Notes: generated by a model from the letters alone, not told the origin. A stretch of 64,000 nt of DNA from Mesorhizobium sp. (GCA_004017535.1 SAJS01000009.1:124001-188000); one strand, 5' to 3'; shown: positions 38,844 to 47,317, counted from the stretch's first letter. Made by a program: numbers and translations.

Positions 38844-39605
38844 ATGTCCAGCCAAAGCGCCCGTCCGGTCGCCAGCCGTCAATATAGTTGCGAAAAGTGC
38901 CCATTGCGGCCTTTGCCTGCATTCCGTGAGTTCGACAAGCAGGAACTGTCATTCATCAGCACCTTCAAGCGCGGTGAGCTTGCCGTCGACAAGGGGGCGA
39001 CGGTCCTGGTCGAAGGCAGCCACAGCGCCCATCTCTACACGGTGCTGTCGGGCTGGGCGTTCCGCTACAAGCTGTTGCCCGACGGGCGGCGGCAGATCCT
39101 CAATTTTTCGATGCCCGGCGACCTCATTGGCCTGCAGGGCAGCCTGATGGGCGAGATGCAGCATTCCGTCGAAGCCCTATCGCCGATGCTGCTTTGCGTC
39201 TTCGAACGCGAGCAGTTGCAGGAACTCTACCGCAACCACCCCGGCCTTGCCTACGACATAACCTGGATCGCTTCGCGCGAGGAGCGCATGCTGGACGAGA
39301 ATCTGCTCAGCATCGGCCGTCGGACCGCGCTCGAGCGCGCCGCCTATCTTATCGCCTTCATCGCCAGCCGGGCTCGCGGCGCCGGCCTCAACGGCAAGAC
39401 GCCGGTGCAGATCCCGATCACGCAACAGCACGTCGCCGACACGCTTGGCCTCTCGCTTGTTCACACCAACAAGACGATCCGCAAGCTGATGGACCGCAAA
39501 TTGGTCCTGTGGCGGGATGGTGGCTGTGAAGTGATCGACTATGATGGGCTGAAGAAGCTGGCCCGCTGGGAAGGGCTAGGGGAGGACCGCAGGCCGCTGA
39601 TCTAG
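38844..39605 (+). CDS. Crp/Fnr-family transcription regulator
   Basis: A 253-residue regulator: a cyclic-nucleotide-binding-like beta barrel (residues about 35-150) and a C-terminal winged HTH (TQQHVADTLGLSLVHTNKTI). An N-terminal CEKCPLR pair (Cys16, Cys19) is present, but the four-cysteine set of oxygen-sensing FNR is not. The EcfG promoter upstream makes it a second-level regulator of the stress response. The stop codon lies inside the left end of a palindromic repeat element. Confidence 0.9.
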   Translation: MSSQSARPVASRQYSCEKCPLRPLPAFREFDKQELSFISTFKRGELAVDKGATVLVEGSHSAHLYTVLSGWAFRYKLLPDGRRQILNFSMPGDLIGLQGSLMGEMQHSVEALSPMLLCVFEREQLQELYRNHPGLAYDITWIASREERMLDENLLSIGRRTALERAAYLIAFIASRARGAGLNGKTPVQIPITQQHVADTLGLSLVHTNKTIRKLMDRKLVLWRDGGCEVIDYDGLKKLARWEGLGEDRRPLI

Positions 39606-39749
39606 GGCGTGTTCAGATTCAGGTGAGGCCGGCCTGCAAATGGTAGCTTCCTGCGCTTCCGGTGCTCACGTACTTTAAGTACGCTCCGCTCCGGTTCTCG
39701 GAAGCCACCATTTTTGACTCGGCCTGACCTGAATCTGAACACGCCCTAG
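39602..39749. repeat. 148-bp palindromic element (MITE-like)
   Basis: The outer 23 bases are a perfect inverted repeat (39602-39624 and 39727-39749, starting CTAGGGCGTG). The inside is an imperfect palindrome around GTACTTTAAGTAC (39670-39682). No gene is inside. It resembles a miniature inverted-repeat element of the kind common in Mesorhizobium. Confidence 0.8.
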
Positions 39750-39771
39750 GGTGCTGTGAGAGGCCAGGCCC

Positions 39772-39796
39772 GGAACCATGGTGCAGAACGGGCGTT
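39772..39796 (+). promoter_or_regulatory. EcfG promoter for the DUF883 gene
   Basis: GGAAC (39772-39776), 16 bp, CGTT (39793-39796), 30 bp before the start codon and 22 bp after the palindromic element. Confidence 0.8.
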
Positions 39797-39826
39797 GAAA
39801 CCAGCGCAAACGCAAGGAGTTAAAGA

Positions 39827-40153
39827 ATGGCAACCGCCGCAGGCAAATCCGCAACGGACCAAGCAACCACCGCCGATCTCGAAGCCGATATCGAGCAGTT
39901 GAAGGCGGATATCCAGAAACTCACCGAGCAACTCGCCAGGACAGGCCAGCACGGTTACGGCGCCGCGCGGCGCGCGGCCGCGGATAGCGTCGAACAGCTG
40001 CGCGCGCAAGGCGAGGCCGCGTTCGAGAGCATGCGGGGAAGCGCCGAGGACATCGAAGCGCAACTGATAGCCAAGGTGCGTGAGAAGCCGGTGACGTCGC
40101 TGGCGATCGCCGCGGGCGTCGGTTTCCTCTTCGCCCTTCTTTCCCGCCGCTAG
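39827..40153 (+). CDS. DUF883 (ElaB/YqjD-like) membrane-anchored protein
   Basis: A 108-residue protein: a long charged helix (residues 15-75) and one C-terminal membrane helix (SLAIAAGVGFLFALL) ending in RR, the DUF883 layout. ElaB/YqjD-type proteins sit in the inner membrane, and in E. coli are linked to ribosomes in stationary phase. The ATG has AAGGAG upstream. An EcfG promoter precedes it and a YqjE-like gene follows after 6 bp. Confidence 0.9.
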   Translation: MATAAGKSATDQATTADLEADIEQLKADIQKLTEQLARTGQHGYGAARRAAADSVEQLRAQGEAAFESMRGSAEDIEAQLIAKVREKPVTSLAIAAGVGFLFALLSRR

Positions 40154-40159
40154 CCTCAG

Positions 40160-40624
40160 ATGGGGACGCTTGTCTCGCTGATCTCGGCCCTTGCCTCGGG
40201 CGAGGCCATGGCTGCTTTGCAAAGGGCGCGGATAGCCGCCATCCTTTATGGGCTTGCGGCCATCTTCGCCCTCTGCGGCGTTGGCTTCCTCATCGGCGCC
40301 GCCTATATCTGGCTGGCGGCGCGCTACGGGCCGTTGGCGGCCAGCCTGGGCTTCGGCATCGGGTTCCTGGTATTTGCCGGGCTGATCATCGTCATTCACA
40401 AGCTGACCGCCAGCGCGCGCGCCAAACGCCGCGCGCGACGGCGACAGGCCGACATGACGGCGGTGGGTGTTACCGCCGCGCTTGCCCTGCTTCCGGCGCT
40501 TGCCAGGAGCAAGGGCGGGCTGGCAGCCATTGCGGCGCCCGCCCTCGCAGTCGTCGCCTACGCCATCTATCGGGAGAACACCAGGCCCCCGCCGCCAAGA
40601 CAGGGTCCGGACGATCGGCATTAA
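40160..40624 (+). CDS. YqjE-like (DUF1469) phage-holin-superfamily membrane protein
   Basis: A 154-residue protein with two close membrane helices (residues about 28-50 and 56-80), a strongly basic loop KRRARRRQAD, and a third hydrophobic segment near residue 115. YqjE-type proteins are partners of YqjD/DUF883 proteins, and here the two genes are 6 bp apart. The molecular function is unknown. Confidence 0.85.
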   Translation: MGTLVSLISALASGEAMAALQRARIAAILYGLAAIFALCGVGFLIGAAYIWLAARYGPLAASLGFGIGFLVFAGLIIVIHKLTASARAKRRARRRQADMTAVGVTAALALLPALARSKGGLAAIAAPALAVVAYAIYRENTRPPPPRQGPDDRH

Positions 40625-40740
40625 GCTGTCAGGGTCTTTCAGCGTGGCGGCCTGCTTAGCCCTAACGGCTGGCTTGCTGGCGAGCTTCGGACGCCTGCTC
40701 GGGCCTCATTCGTCCAATGATCCTCAACGCGGTATGGATC

Positions 40741-40765
40741 GGAACCTTCACGGCAAGGGCTCGTT
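40741..40765 (+). promoter_or_regulatory. EcfG promoter for the small membrane protein
   Basis: GGAAC (40741-40745), 16 bp, CGTT (40762-40765), 55 bp before the start codon. Confidence 0.78.
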
Positions 40766-40820
40766 ACCCGATCGTGCCGCGCCCGAACGCTTGGCCAGAC
40801 ACGCAACATGGAGGCCAATC

Positions 40821-41042
40821 ATGACCAAGATCGTTCCCGAAGACAAAGCCCGCCAGGGACGCTGGGGTTGGCACGCTTTAAGGATTCTCGTAGCCGGCCT
40901 GTTGCTGGCCTTCATTGCGTGGGGTGCAGTGGAGATTTACGGGGAATTGATAAAGTCGCCGGCTTCCGGCGAGCAGCATGTGCCGCAGCCGCCTGGCATC
41001 GGGCAGGGCGCCGCTCCGGGCCAATCGACCGCAAAACCCTGA
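40821..41042 (+). CDS. Small single-pass membrane protein
   Basis: A 73-residue protein with one membrane helix (LRILVAGLLLAFIAWGAVEIY, near residues 20-40) and a Pro/Gln/Gly-rich tail. The ATG at 40821 has GGAGG upstream. An open frame runs back to 40467 but has no support. The EcfG promoter upstream marks it as a general stress gene. It converges on the lipid kinase gene, 13 bp apart. Confidence 0.8.
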   Translation: MTKIVPEDKARQGRWGWHALRILVAGLLLAFIAWGAVEIYGELIKSPASGEQHVPQPPGIGQGAAPGQSTAKP

Positions 41043-41055
41043 AGCAGCGCCGTCT

Positions 41056-41994
41056 TCAAGCTGCCTTTGCGCTGACACCGCTTGACGGAACAAGCACGTT
41101 CAACGCGCCTGGGTGGATTTCGATTGTGGTTTCGCGCTCTAGCCTGGTCAGTTCGCCGTCCAGGACCGCGCTGAATTTCCTGGCGGGCGAGAGGATCTTG
41201 AGGACAACCTTACCGGCCTGATGAACTTCGACATGGGCGCTCCGGCGCAGCCGGCCGCGCAGCATGTCCAGCAGCAGCTTTGCCAGGTGATGACGTCGGC
41301 GCGCGACGCTGACATAGATACCGAGCACGCCGCCGGCCGGGTTGTCGGCATAGGGCAGGTGGCCCTCGCCGAACAGGTTGTTGGAAATGCCGATGCCCGT
41401 CGTGCGCGTCACGATCTCCGCCTTGCCGATGCTCAGGCTCACTTTCAGCGCCGGCGGATTCTTAATCGCCGCCCAGGCGGCGCGCACGGAGGCCTGCATC
41501 TTTCCAAGGCGCGAGCCGAAATCCATTTTCTCGCGCAGCTGGACCATCTTGGCATGCATGCCGACCGAGAACTGATGCACGAAAGGCTGGCTATTGGCGC
41601 TCGCCATGTCGACGGCGATCACCTCGCCATCGGCAAAGGACCGCAGCGCTGCCTCGAGTGTCTGCGGGATGCCCAGGCCGCGTGCGAAGAGGTTCATCGT
41701 CCCCGCAGGTAAAATGGCCAATGCCTTCTTCTTGTTCATGAGAAGGGACGCCGCGGTCGAGATCGTGCCGTCGCCGCCACCGGCGAGGATTACGTCGATG
41801 TTGCGCCTGGCGATGGCCTTCTCCAGCGCGGCAGCGACATCCCGGCCGGCAACGATGTCGATCTCGACCGAATGTCCCGCCGCTTCAAGTGTCTGACGCA
41901 GCTGTCCGCAAAAAGCTTCCATGTCGATGGTGCGGAGCGTGCCGCCGTCCCGATTAAGCACCGCAGCAAACCGCATACCCGCTCCGTATTCCAT
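41056..41994 (-). CDS. Diacylglycerol-kinase-family lipid kinase
   Basis: A 312-residue protein with the DAGK catalytic domain: a GGGDGT nucleotide loop near residue 72, LPAGTMNLFARGLGIP, and a C-terminal beta region with KRK-type membrane contact. The family phosphorylates diacylglycerol, sphingosine or undecaprenol-like lipids; the local substrate is unknown. The ATG at 41994 has an AAGG site. An EcfG promoter (17-bp spacer) lies upstream. Confidence 0.9.
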   Translation of the reverse strand: MEYGAGMRFAAVLNRDGGTLRTIDMEAFCGQLRQTLEAAGHSVEIDIVAGRDVAAALEKAIARRNIDVILAGGGDGTISTAASLLMNKKKALAILPAGTMNLFARGLGIPQTLEAALRSFADGEVIAVDMASANSQPFVHQFSVGMHAKMVQLREKMDFGSRLGKMQASVRAAWAAIKNPPALKVSLSIGKAEIVTRTTGIGISNNLFGEGHLPYADNPAGGVLGIYVSVARRRHHLAKLLLDMLRGRLRRSAHVEVHQAGKVVLKILSPARKFSAVLDGELTRLERETTIEIHPGALNVLVPSSGVSAKAA

Positions 41995-42034
41995 TCAGGC
42001 CGCCTTGAGCCGCCAGACCTCAGCCGCAGGCTGG

Positions 42035-42060
42035 AACGAGGATGCGGCTGCAAAGGTTCC
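42035..42060 (-). promoter_or_regulatory. EcfG promoter for the lipid kinase
   Basis: On the - strand: GGAAC (42060-42056), 17 bp, CGTT (42038-42035), 41 bp before the start codon. Confidence 0.75.
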
Positions 42061-42104
42061 ACCGCAGGTTTGGCAACCCAGACGCTCGTGAACGTGTTGT
42101 GGTT

Positions 42105-42129
42105 GGAACAACACCCCGGTCACGACGTT
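42105..42129 (+). promoter_or_regulatory. EcfG promoter for the PRC-barrel gene
   Basis: GGAAC (42105-42109), 16 bp, CGTT (42126-42129), 91 bp before the start codon. It forms a divergent pair with the lipid kinase promoter. Confidence 0.78.
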
Positions 42130-42219
42130 GTGAACCTGTCGACACTGCCGCTCCCGACCGCCGTTCAGAGGCTGGCCACGTGAGCGTCATGCACAAATCA
42201 GGCACGAGGAGAGACCATC

Positions 42220-43584
42220 ATGATCCGCACTCTTTTTGCGACCACCGCGATCGCTACACTGCTCGCAACCGGCGCCTTAGCGCAGACGACGCCCGCTCCT
42301 GCCCCACAAGCCCCGGCAGCTGAAACCACGGCTCCGGTGCCGCGCGCCGATGGCGCGCTGATGTCCAACATCATCGGCGAGTCCGTTTATAATGGCACCG
42401 GTGACGACGCCCAGAACATCGGCAAGGTCGATGATGTCGTCTTCGATTCCAGCGGCAAGGCCAAGTCCGCTATCATCGGCGTTGGCGGTTTTCTCGGCGT
42501 CGGCAAGAAAGACGTCGCCTTCGACTACGCGAAGCTGGAATGGGCCGAGAAGAATGGCGACCGCTGGCTGGTCGCGAAGTCGACCAAGGATGAGCTGAAC
42601 GCCCTGCCGGCATTCGATCGCAAGCCGTATGATCCGGCGCCGGCGCAGTCGACCGATGCGACGCAGCCCGCCAACAACACAACGACGGCCCAGGCTCCGG
42701 CGGCCGCGCCGGCCGAGCCGGTGAAGAAGGCCGAGGGCAACCTCGCCTCCAACATCATGGGCGAGTCGGTCTATAACGGCACCGCGGACAACGCCCAGAA
42801 GATCGGCGACGTGAAGGACATCGTGCTTGCCAAGGACGGCAAGGCCGAGTCGCTGGTGATTGGTGTCGGCGGCTTCCTCGGCATCGGCACGAAGAATGTC
42901 ACCTATGACTTCGCCAAAGCGAAATGGGCGGAGAAGAACGGCGACCGCTGGCTGGTGGCCGAGACCACCAAGGAGGAGCTGCAGGCGCAGCCCGACTTCA
43001 ACCGCAAGGCCTATGACCCGGCGCCGGGCACGACCACGGCCGCGAACAACGCTCCTGCGGCGACCACGCCGGCGGTGGTGTCTTCGGACACGACCTCCGA
43101 CAAGGGGGCCAAGCCGGCAGAGCCCGCCAAGTCGACGGCAGAGAACAAGCCCGCGACGACGCCGGCCCAGAGCACTGCTGAAAACAAACCGGCCGACAAT
43201 GGCGCTTCCGCCACCGACGCGACCAAGACCGCATCGATCGACAAGTCGACGCTGACGGAAATGCCCATGGGCAATATGAGGGTCGATGATCTGAAGGGTA
43301 CGACCGTTTATGGCGCCAACGACGAAAAGATCGGGTCCATCGGCGATGTCGTGCTGACGCCCGAGAACAAACCGGACGCGGTCGTCGTCGATGTCGGCGG
43401 CTTCCTCGGCATCGGCGCCAAGGAAGTGGCGATCGGCATGGACAAGCTCAAATTCATGACCGACAAGAACGGCAAGAAATATCTCTACACCAACTTCACC
43501 AAGGAACAGCTGCAGGCGCAGACGGCCTATGACAAGAGCAGTTATGCCGCCAATCGCGACCAGCAGCGGATGATGTTAAAGTGA
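42220..43584 (+). CDS. Secreted triple PRC-barrel protein
   Basis: A 454-residue protein with a Sec signal peptide (cleaved after ALAQ, near residue 22) and three PRC-barrel domains: residues about 45-135, 168-265 and 345-440. Each has a GESVY or GTTVYG start, a VV(F/L)-type strand and an (I/V)GVGGFLG(V/I)G turn. Linkers are rich in Ala, Pro, Thr and Lys. The family is periplasmic and of unknown function here. Repeats one and two are closer to each other than to three. The EcfG promoter makes it a stress-induced envelope protein. Confidence 0.88.
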   Translation: MIRTLFATTAIATLLATGALAQTTPAPAPQAPAAETTAPVPRADGALMSNIIGESVYNGTGDDAQNIGKVDDVVFDSSGKAKSAIIGVGGFLGVGKKDVAFDYAKLEWAEKNGDRWLVAKSTKDELNALPAFDRKPYDPAPAQSTDATQPANNTTTAQAPAAAPAEPVKKAEGNLASNIMGESVYNGTADNAQKIGDVKDIVLAKDGKAESLVIGVGGFLGIGTKNVTYDFAKAKWAEKNGDRWLVAETTKEELQAQPDFNRKAYDPAPGTTTAANNAPAATTPAVVSSDTTSDKGAKPAEPAKSTAENKPATTPAQSTAENKPADNGASATDATKTASIDKSTLTEMPMGNMRVDDLKGTTVYGANDEKIGSIGDVVLTPENKPDAVVVDVGGFLGIGAKEVAIGMDKLKFMTDKNGKKYLYTNFTKEQLQAQTAYDKSSYAANRDQQRMMLK

Positions 43585-43593
43585 GGGAATAGG

Positions 43594-43690
43594 TGAGTAG
43601 GGCAGGAGGGCAGTAGGGCAGTAGGGCAGTAGGGCAGTAGGGAGCGATTCCCATACTGCCCTGTTGCCTTACTGCCCTACTGCCTTGGCA
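43594..43690. repeat. Tandem GGGCAGTA repeats forming a long hairpin
   Basis: The + strand reads the 8-bp unit GTAGGGCA at least five times (about 43597-43640), then a spacer with GGAGCGATTCCC, then the inverse TACTGCCC units (about 43652-43687). The RNA would fold into one long hairpin between two convergent genes. The stop codon of the sulfatase-family gene lies inside it. Confidence 0.75.
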
Positions 43691-45243
43691 ACGTACCCAG
43701 CCACGCCGCCGTCCGTCAGTTCCGCCAAGGCCAGCGACTGGTCGAGGTGAGCGGCACGCCAGGCAAGCATCTTCTCCGCGAACTCCAGCCGTAACGGCAG
43801 ATACGCCGGGTCGTTCGCCACGTTGTTCAATTCTCCCGGGTCCCTCCGCAGGTCGAACAGAAGCGGCGGCATGCCGCCCCCGAAATGGACATATTTGATG
43901 TCGGCCGAGCGGATGACGGCGAGGTTGCAGTCGCGCGACTCCCTGCTGAAATGGCGTTCGGCTTCGCCTGCCGCGATCGTGCGGAAGTCGAACTCCCAAT
44001 GCGCGGCGTCGCGCCAGTTCCCGGGCCGGTCGCCGTCAAGCCACGGTGTGAGCGGGCAGCCGTCGAGATGGCGCTGCGGCGCGGCGCCGATCAGGTCGAG
44101 CAAGGTGGGAAAGACATCCACGGCTTCGGTGAAATGCTCCACGGATGAACCGGCCGCGGCTCTCCGGCGCGGGTCGCGGACGATCAGCGGAATGTGGTAG
44201 CTGGCCTCGAAGAAGCCGCCTTTGCCCAGCATGAAGTGATCGCCCATCATCTCGGCGTGGTCGGAGGTCAGCACGATGATGGTGTCGTCCCAGGCGCCGG
44301 CCGATTTGATCGCCTGCCAGATGCGGCCGAGCTGCGCATCGACCTCCGAAATCATGCCGTAATAGATCGCGCGGATACGACGGAAATTCTCCTCGCTCCA
44401 GTCCGGCACGCCGCCCTCCATGCCTGGAACGAATTTCGTTCTTTTCTGGAGGGCGAGATCGTAGGCGAGATAGGGGTGGCTCGCGGCTTCGGCTTGCCAG
44501 CTTGCCGCGCGCCTGAAGGCAGGACCTTCAGCCGGATCGTACATGGTGTTGTAGGGCTCCGGCACGATGAAGGGCGGGTGCGGGCTGATGAAGGAGATAT
44601 GCGCGAACCATGGCACGCCCTTCTCCTGCTCGCCAAGCCAGCGGATGAATTCGCCGGCCAGGAAAGCGCTCGGCGTCTGGTCCTTCGAATAGACAGGCGG
44701 CGCGTTGGTCACGTCGCATTCCGCCTGTCCTTCGGCCGGACGGTGGATGCCAGGGCTGCCGGAGCTGGTGTCTATGCCCTGCGCGCGCAGCCATGACAGC
44801 CACTGCTTCTGATGCTCGGGCAAAGCCTGTCGGACGGTGAAGCCAGGGAGCACCCCTTCATAACTGCGCAGGCGCGGATCCCCCGCCGCAAGCTGTCGCG
44901 GGTCGAGCGAGACATCGGTATAGCCGAACAGGGTCGGATCGTAGCCCGCCGCGCGCGCCGAAAGCGCGATGTTGCCATGCCGCGCGTCGAGCGGCGTGCC
45001 GTTGCGGCAGACGCGGTTGTTCATCTGGTAGAGGCCGGTATAGAGACAGGCGCGGGCCGGGGAGCAGGGCGCTGCTCCGCCATAGTGACGACGGAAAAGC
45101 ACGCCCTCGGCTGCGAGCGCATCCGCATTCGGCGTCTTCACCACCGGATGGCCGGCGGCCGAGAGGCAATCGCCACGCCATTGGTCGCAGGTGATCAGAA
45201 GAACATTCGGGCGGCGAGGCTGGTGGTCCAAGATCGTCTCCAT
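43669..45243 (-). CDS. Sulfatase-superfamily hydrolase, phosphonate-monoesterase-like
   Basis: A 524-residue enzyme of the alkaline phosphatase superfamily. RPNVLLITCDQWRGD gives the first metal Asp, and CSPAR is the formylglycine-type motif (C-x-P-x-R). LTSDHAEMMGDH carries the second metal pair. The sequence follows rhizobial phosphonate monoester hydrolases/phosphodiesterases more closely than arylsulfatases; the substrate is not proven. The ATG at 45243 is conservative, as a GTG ten codons upstream is also possible. A BetI-like operator lies upstream at 45317. The last codons are part of the tandem repeat. Confidence 0.87.
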   Translation of the reverse strand: METILDHQPRRPNVLLITCDQWRGDCLSAAGHPVVKTPNADALAAEGVLFRRHYGGAAPCSPARACLYTGLYQMNNRVCRNGTPLDARHGNIALSARAAGYDPTLFGYTDVSLDPRQLAAGDPRLRSYEGVLPGFTVRQALPEHQKQWLSWLRAQGIDTSSGSPGIHRPAEGQAECDVTNAPPVYSKDQTPSAFLAGEFIRWLGEQEKGVPWFAHISFISPHPPFIVPEPYNTMYDPAEGPAFRRAASWQAEAASHPYLAYDLALQKRTKFVPGMEGGVPDWSEENFRRIRAIYYGMISEVDAQLGRIWQAIKSAGAWDDTIIVLTSDHAEMMGDHFMLGKGGFFEASYHIPLIVRDPRRRAAAGSSVEHFTEAVDVFPTLLDLIGAAPQRHLDGCPLTPWLDGDRPGNWRDAAHWEFDFRTIAAGEAERHFSRESRDCNLAVIRSADIKYVHFGGGMPPLLFDLRRDPGELNNVANDPAYLPLRLEFAEKMLAWRAAHLDQSLALAELTDGGVAGYVAKAVGQ

Positions 45244-45316
45244 GTGGAAGCGCTCAGATGGAACGGAAATCACCTGGGTTGCAAGCCGGTGCTGGTGATG
45301 GATCGGTGAACGTATT

Positions 45317-45332
45317 TTGAACGGTCGTTCAC
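45317..45332. promoter_or_regulatory. BetI-like operator 1
   Basis: TTGAACGGTCGTTCAC: TTGAA, 6 bp, TTCAC, containing a perfect TGAACG/CGTTCA inverted repeat (45318-45331). It lies between the divergent sulfatase and ring-cleavage genes. Confidence 0.7.
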
Positions 45333-45444
45333 TTTTATGACACAGTCCATTCTGTGTTTGCCCGCTTTGCCGCAGAGCCGCCCATCCTCATATTGGCGTG
45401 GACAGCGGCGAGGGCCGCGCAAGAACAAGGGAAGGAGCACGATC

Positions 45445-46377
45445 ATGCTCAATCAGATCCAAGGCCTGCATCACGTCACCTCTATGGCGAGCGACGCACG
45501 CCGCAACAATGAGTTCTTCACGAAGAAGCTCGGCCTGCGCCGGGTGAAGAAGACCGTCAATTTCGACGCGCCGGATGTCTATCACCTCTACTATGCCGAC
45601 GAGGTCGGCACGCCGGGTTCAGTGATGACCTATTTCCCGTTCCCCGATATCGGCAAGGGCCGGCATGGCGCCGGCGAGGTCGGCACGACCGTGTTCTCGG
45701 TGCCGGAAGGCACGCTTGGCTATTGGGAAAAGCGCTTCGCCGATGAGGGCGTGGGCAATGTCGCCCGCACCGAAAGCTTCGGCGAAAAGCGACTCACCTT
45801 CACCGGCCCGGACGGCGACAGCTTCGCGCTCGTCGAGGACAAGGCCGACAGCAGAGCGCCCTGGGTCAAGGGCGGCGTTCCCGGCGACGAGGCGATCCGC
45901 GGCTTTCACTCGGTCTCGCTCCGGCTGAAAGATGGCGGCGCCACAGAGGAGCTCTTGAAATTCATGGGCTATGAGGAGGTCGACAAGTCCGGCAACATCC
46001 GCCGGCTGGCGATCAAGAACGGCAATGGCGCCGATGTCGTCGACATCGAATCGCTGCCGGGCGCCGGTTTCGCCAATCTCGGCGCCGGCTCGGTGCACCA
46101 TGTCGCGTTCGCGGTCGAGGATCGCGCCAAGCAGCTTGAAGTGCGCAAGGCGCTTATCGACACGGGCTATGGCGTGACACCGGTCATCGATCGCGACTAT
46201 TTCTGGGCGATCTATTTCCGCACGCCGGGTGGTGTTCTGTTCGAGGTGGCCACCAACGAGCCCGGCTTCGACCGCGACGAGGACACCGCGCATCTTGGCG
46301 AGGCGCTGAAGCTGCCGACGCAGCACCAGCATCTCAGACCTTACCTCGAAGAACACCTGCAGAAGCTGGAAGACTGA
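45445..46377 (+). CDS. Ring-cleaving dioxygenase-like VOC protein (MhqO type)
   Basis: A 310-residue two-module VOC protein: QGLHHVTSMASDA opens module one and GFHSVSLRL / SVHHVAFAVED module two, with a metal Glu in GVLFEVATNEPGF. It matches MhqO-type proteins that act on hydroquinones and related quinones. I chose the ATG at 45445, with GAAGGAG upstream; the frame extends to 45337. A carboxylesterase and an acetyltransferase follow at once, so the three form an operon. Confidence 0.9.
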   Translation: MLNQIQGLHHVTSMASDARRNNEFFTKKLGLRRVKKTVNFDAPDVYHLYYADEVGTPGSVMTYFPFPDIGKGRHGAGEVGTTVFSVPEGTLGYWEKRFADEGVGNVARTESFGEKRLTFTGPDGDSFALVEDKADSRAPWVKGGVPGDEAIRGFHSVSLRLKDGGATEELLKFMGYEEVDKSGNIRRLAIKNGNGADVVDIESLPGAGFANLGAGSVHHVAFAVEDRAKQLEVRKALIDTGYGVTPVIDRDYFWAIYFRTPGGVLFEVATNEPGFDRDEDTAHLGEALKLPTQHQHLRPYLEEHLQKLED

Positions 46378-46381
46378 AGCC

Positions 46382-47011
46382 ATGAGCAAGGACGCTTACA
46401 TCCACAAGATGCAGCCCGGTTCGCCGGGCAGTCCGCTGCTCTTCGTCTTCCACGGCACCGGCGCGGATGAGAACCAGCTGCTTGGCTTCGGCCGCGATCT
46501 GGTGCCTTCGGCGACGATCGTCTCGCCGCGCGGCGATGTGTCTGAGCACGGCGCCGCCCGTTTCTTCCGCCGCACCGGCGAGGGCGTCTACGACATGAAC
46601 GACCTGGCGCGCGCGACATCGAAGATGGCGGGCTTCGTCAAGGCGCATGTCGAGGCGGTAAAACCATCGGCAGTGTTGGGTCTCGGCTATTCCAACGGCG
46701 CCAATATCCTGGCTTCGATGGTGTTCGAGGAGCCGACGCTGTTCGATGCCTCGGCGCTGATGCATCCGCTCATCCCGTTCGAGCCGAAGGTGCAGGGCAG
46801 TCTCGCCGGCCGCCATATCCTGATCACGGCCGGCAGGCGCGACCCGATATGCCCGCCTAACCTGACGTCGCGGCTCGAGGCCTATTTGCGCGCCGACGGC
46901 GCCGATGTCACAGTGGAATGGCACGACGGCGGGCATGAGGTTCGGCCGAATGAAATCGAAGCGGCGCGACGGCTTTTTGCCCCGGCGCCGGCTGCCGAAG
47001 GAGGCAAATAA
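46382..47011 (+). CDS. MhqD-like carboxylesterase (alpha/beta hydrolase)
   Basis: A 209-residue hydrolase. FVFHGTGADENQLLGFGRDL is the oxyanion region, LGYSNGANILASM holds the catalytic Ser, TAGRRDPICPP the Asp and DGGHEV the His. In Bacillus an MhqO-like dioxygenase is encoded with MhqD, a close relative of this enzyme, in quinone defence. A paralogue is at 26473-27090. Only 4 bp separate it from the upstream gene. Confidence 0.9.
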   Translation: MSKDAYIHKMQPGSPGSPLLFVFHGTGADENQLLGFGRDLVPSATIVSPRGDVSEHGAARFFRRTGEGVYDMNDLARATSKMAGFVKAHVEAVKPSAVLGLGYSNGANILASMVFEEPTLFDASALMHPLIPFEPKVQGSLAGRHILITAGRRDPICPPNLTSRLEAYLRADGADVTVEWHDGGHEVRPNEIEAARRLFAPAPAAEGGK

Positions 47012-47311
47012 ATGGCTGACCAACTGTCCGAGATCGAACTGGAAGACCACGGCTCCAAGGGGCGCTATGTGCTGCGCGGCCCTGGCGGCGCCGAGGCCGA
47101 GATGACCTTCACCAAGATCGGCGAGCACCAGCTGATCATCGACCACACAGAGGTGCCGGAGGTCTTTCGCGGCCAGGGCGCCGGGCTTCGGCTCGTCACC
47201 CGCGCCGTGGAGGATGCGCGCGCCGCCGGCAAGAAGATCATCCCGCTCTGCCCCTTTGCCAACGCCCAGTTCCGCCGCCACCGGGAATGGGCGGATGTGT
47301 TGAAGCAGTAG
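47012..47311 (+). CDS. GNAT-family N-acetyltransferase, YidJ/DUF2061-like short form
   Basis: A 99-residue acetyltransferase. The acyl-CoA loop appears as VPEVFRGQGAGLRLVTRAVEDAR, and the strand IPLCPFANAQFRRH ends the fold. Short GNATs of this type are common as third gene in small operons. The ATG follows the previous stop (TAA) directly, with GGAGG inside the preceding codons. Confidence 0.88.
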   Translation: MADQLSEIELEDHGSKGRYVLRGPGGAEAEMTFTKIGEHQLIIDHTEVPEVFRGQGAGLRLVTRAVEDARAAGKKIIPLCPFANAQFRRHREWADVLKQ

Positions 47312-47317
47312 CATTCT

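Noticed and set aside
43594-43690. CRISPR-like array
   Set aside because: Units are 8 bp in direct tandem without spacers and no cas genes are present.
43669-45243. Choline sulfatase (betC)
   Set aside because: BetI-like context made this attractive, but the sequence follows phosphonate-monoesterase relatives and lacks the BetC pattern I know.
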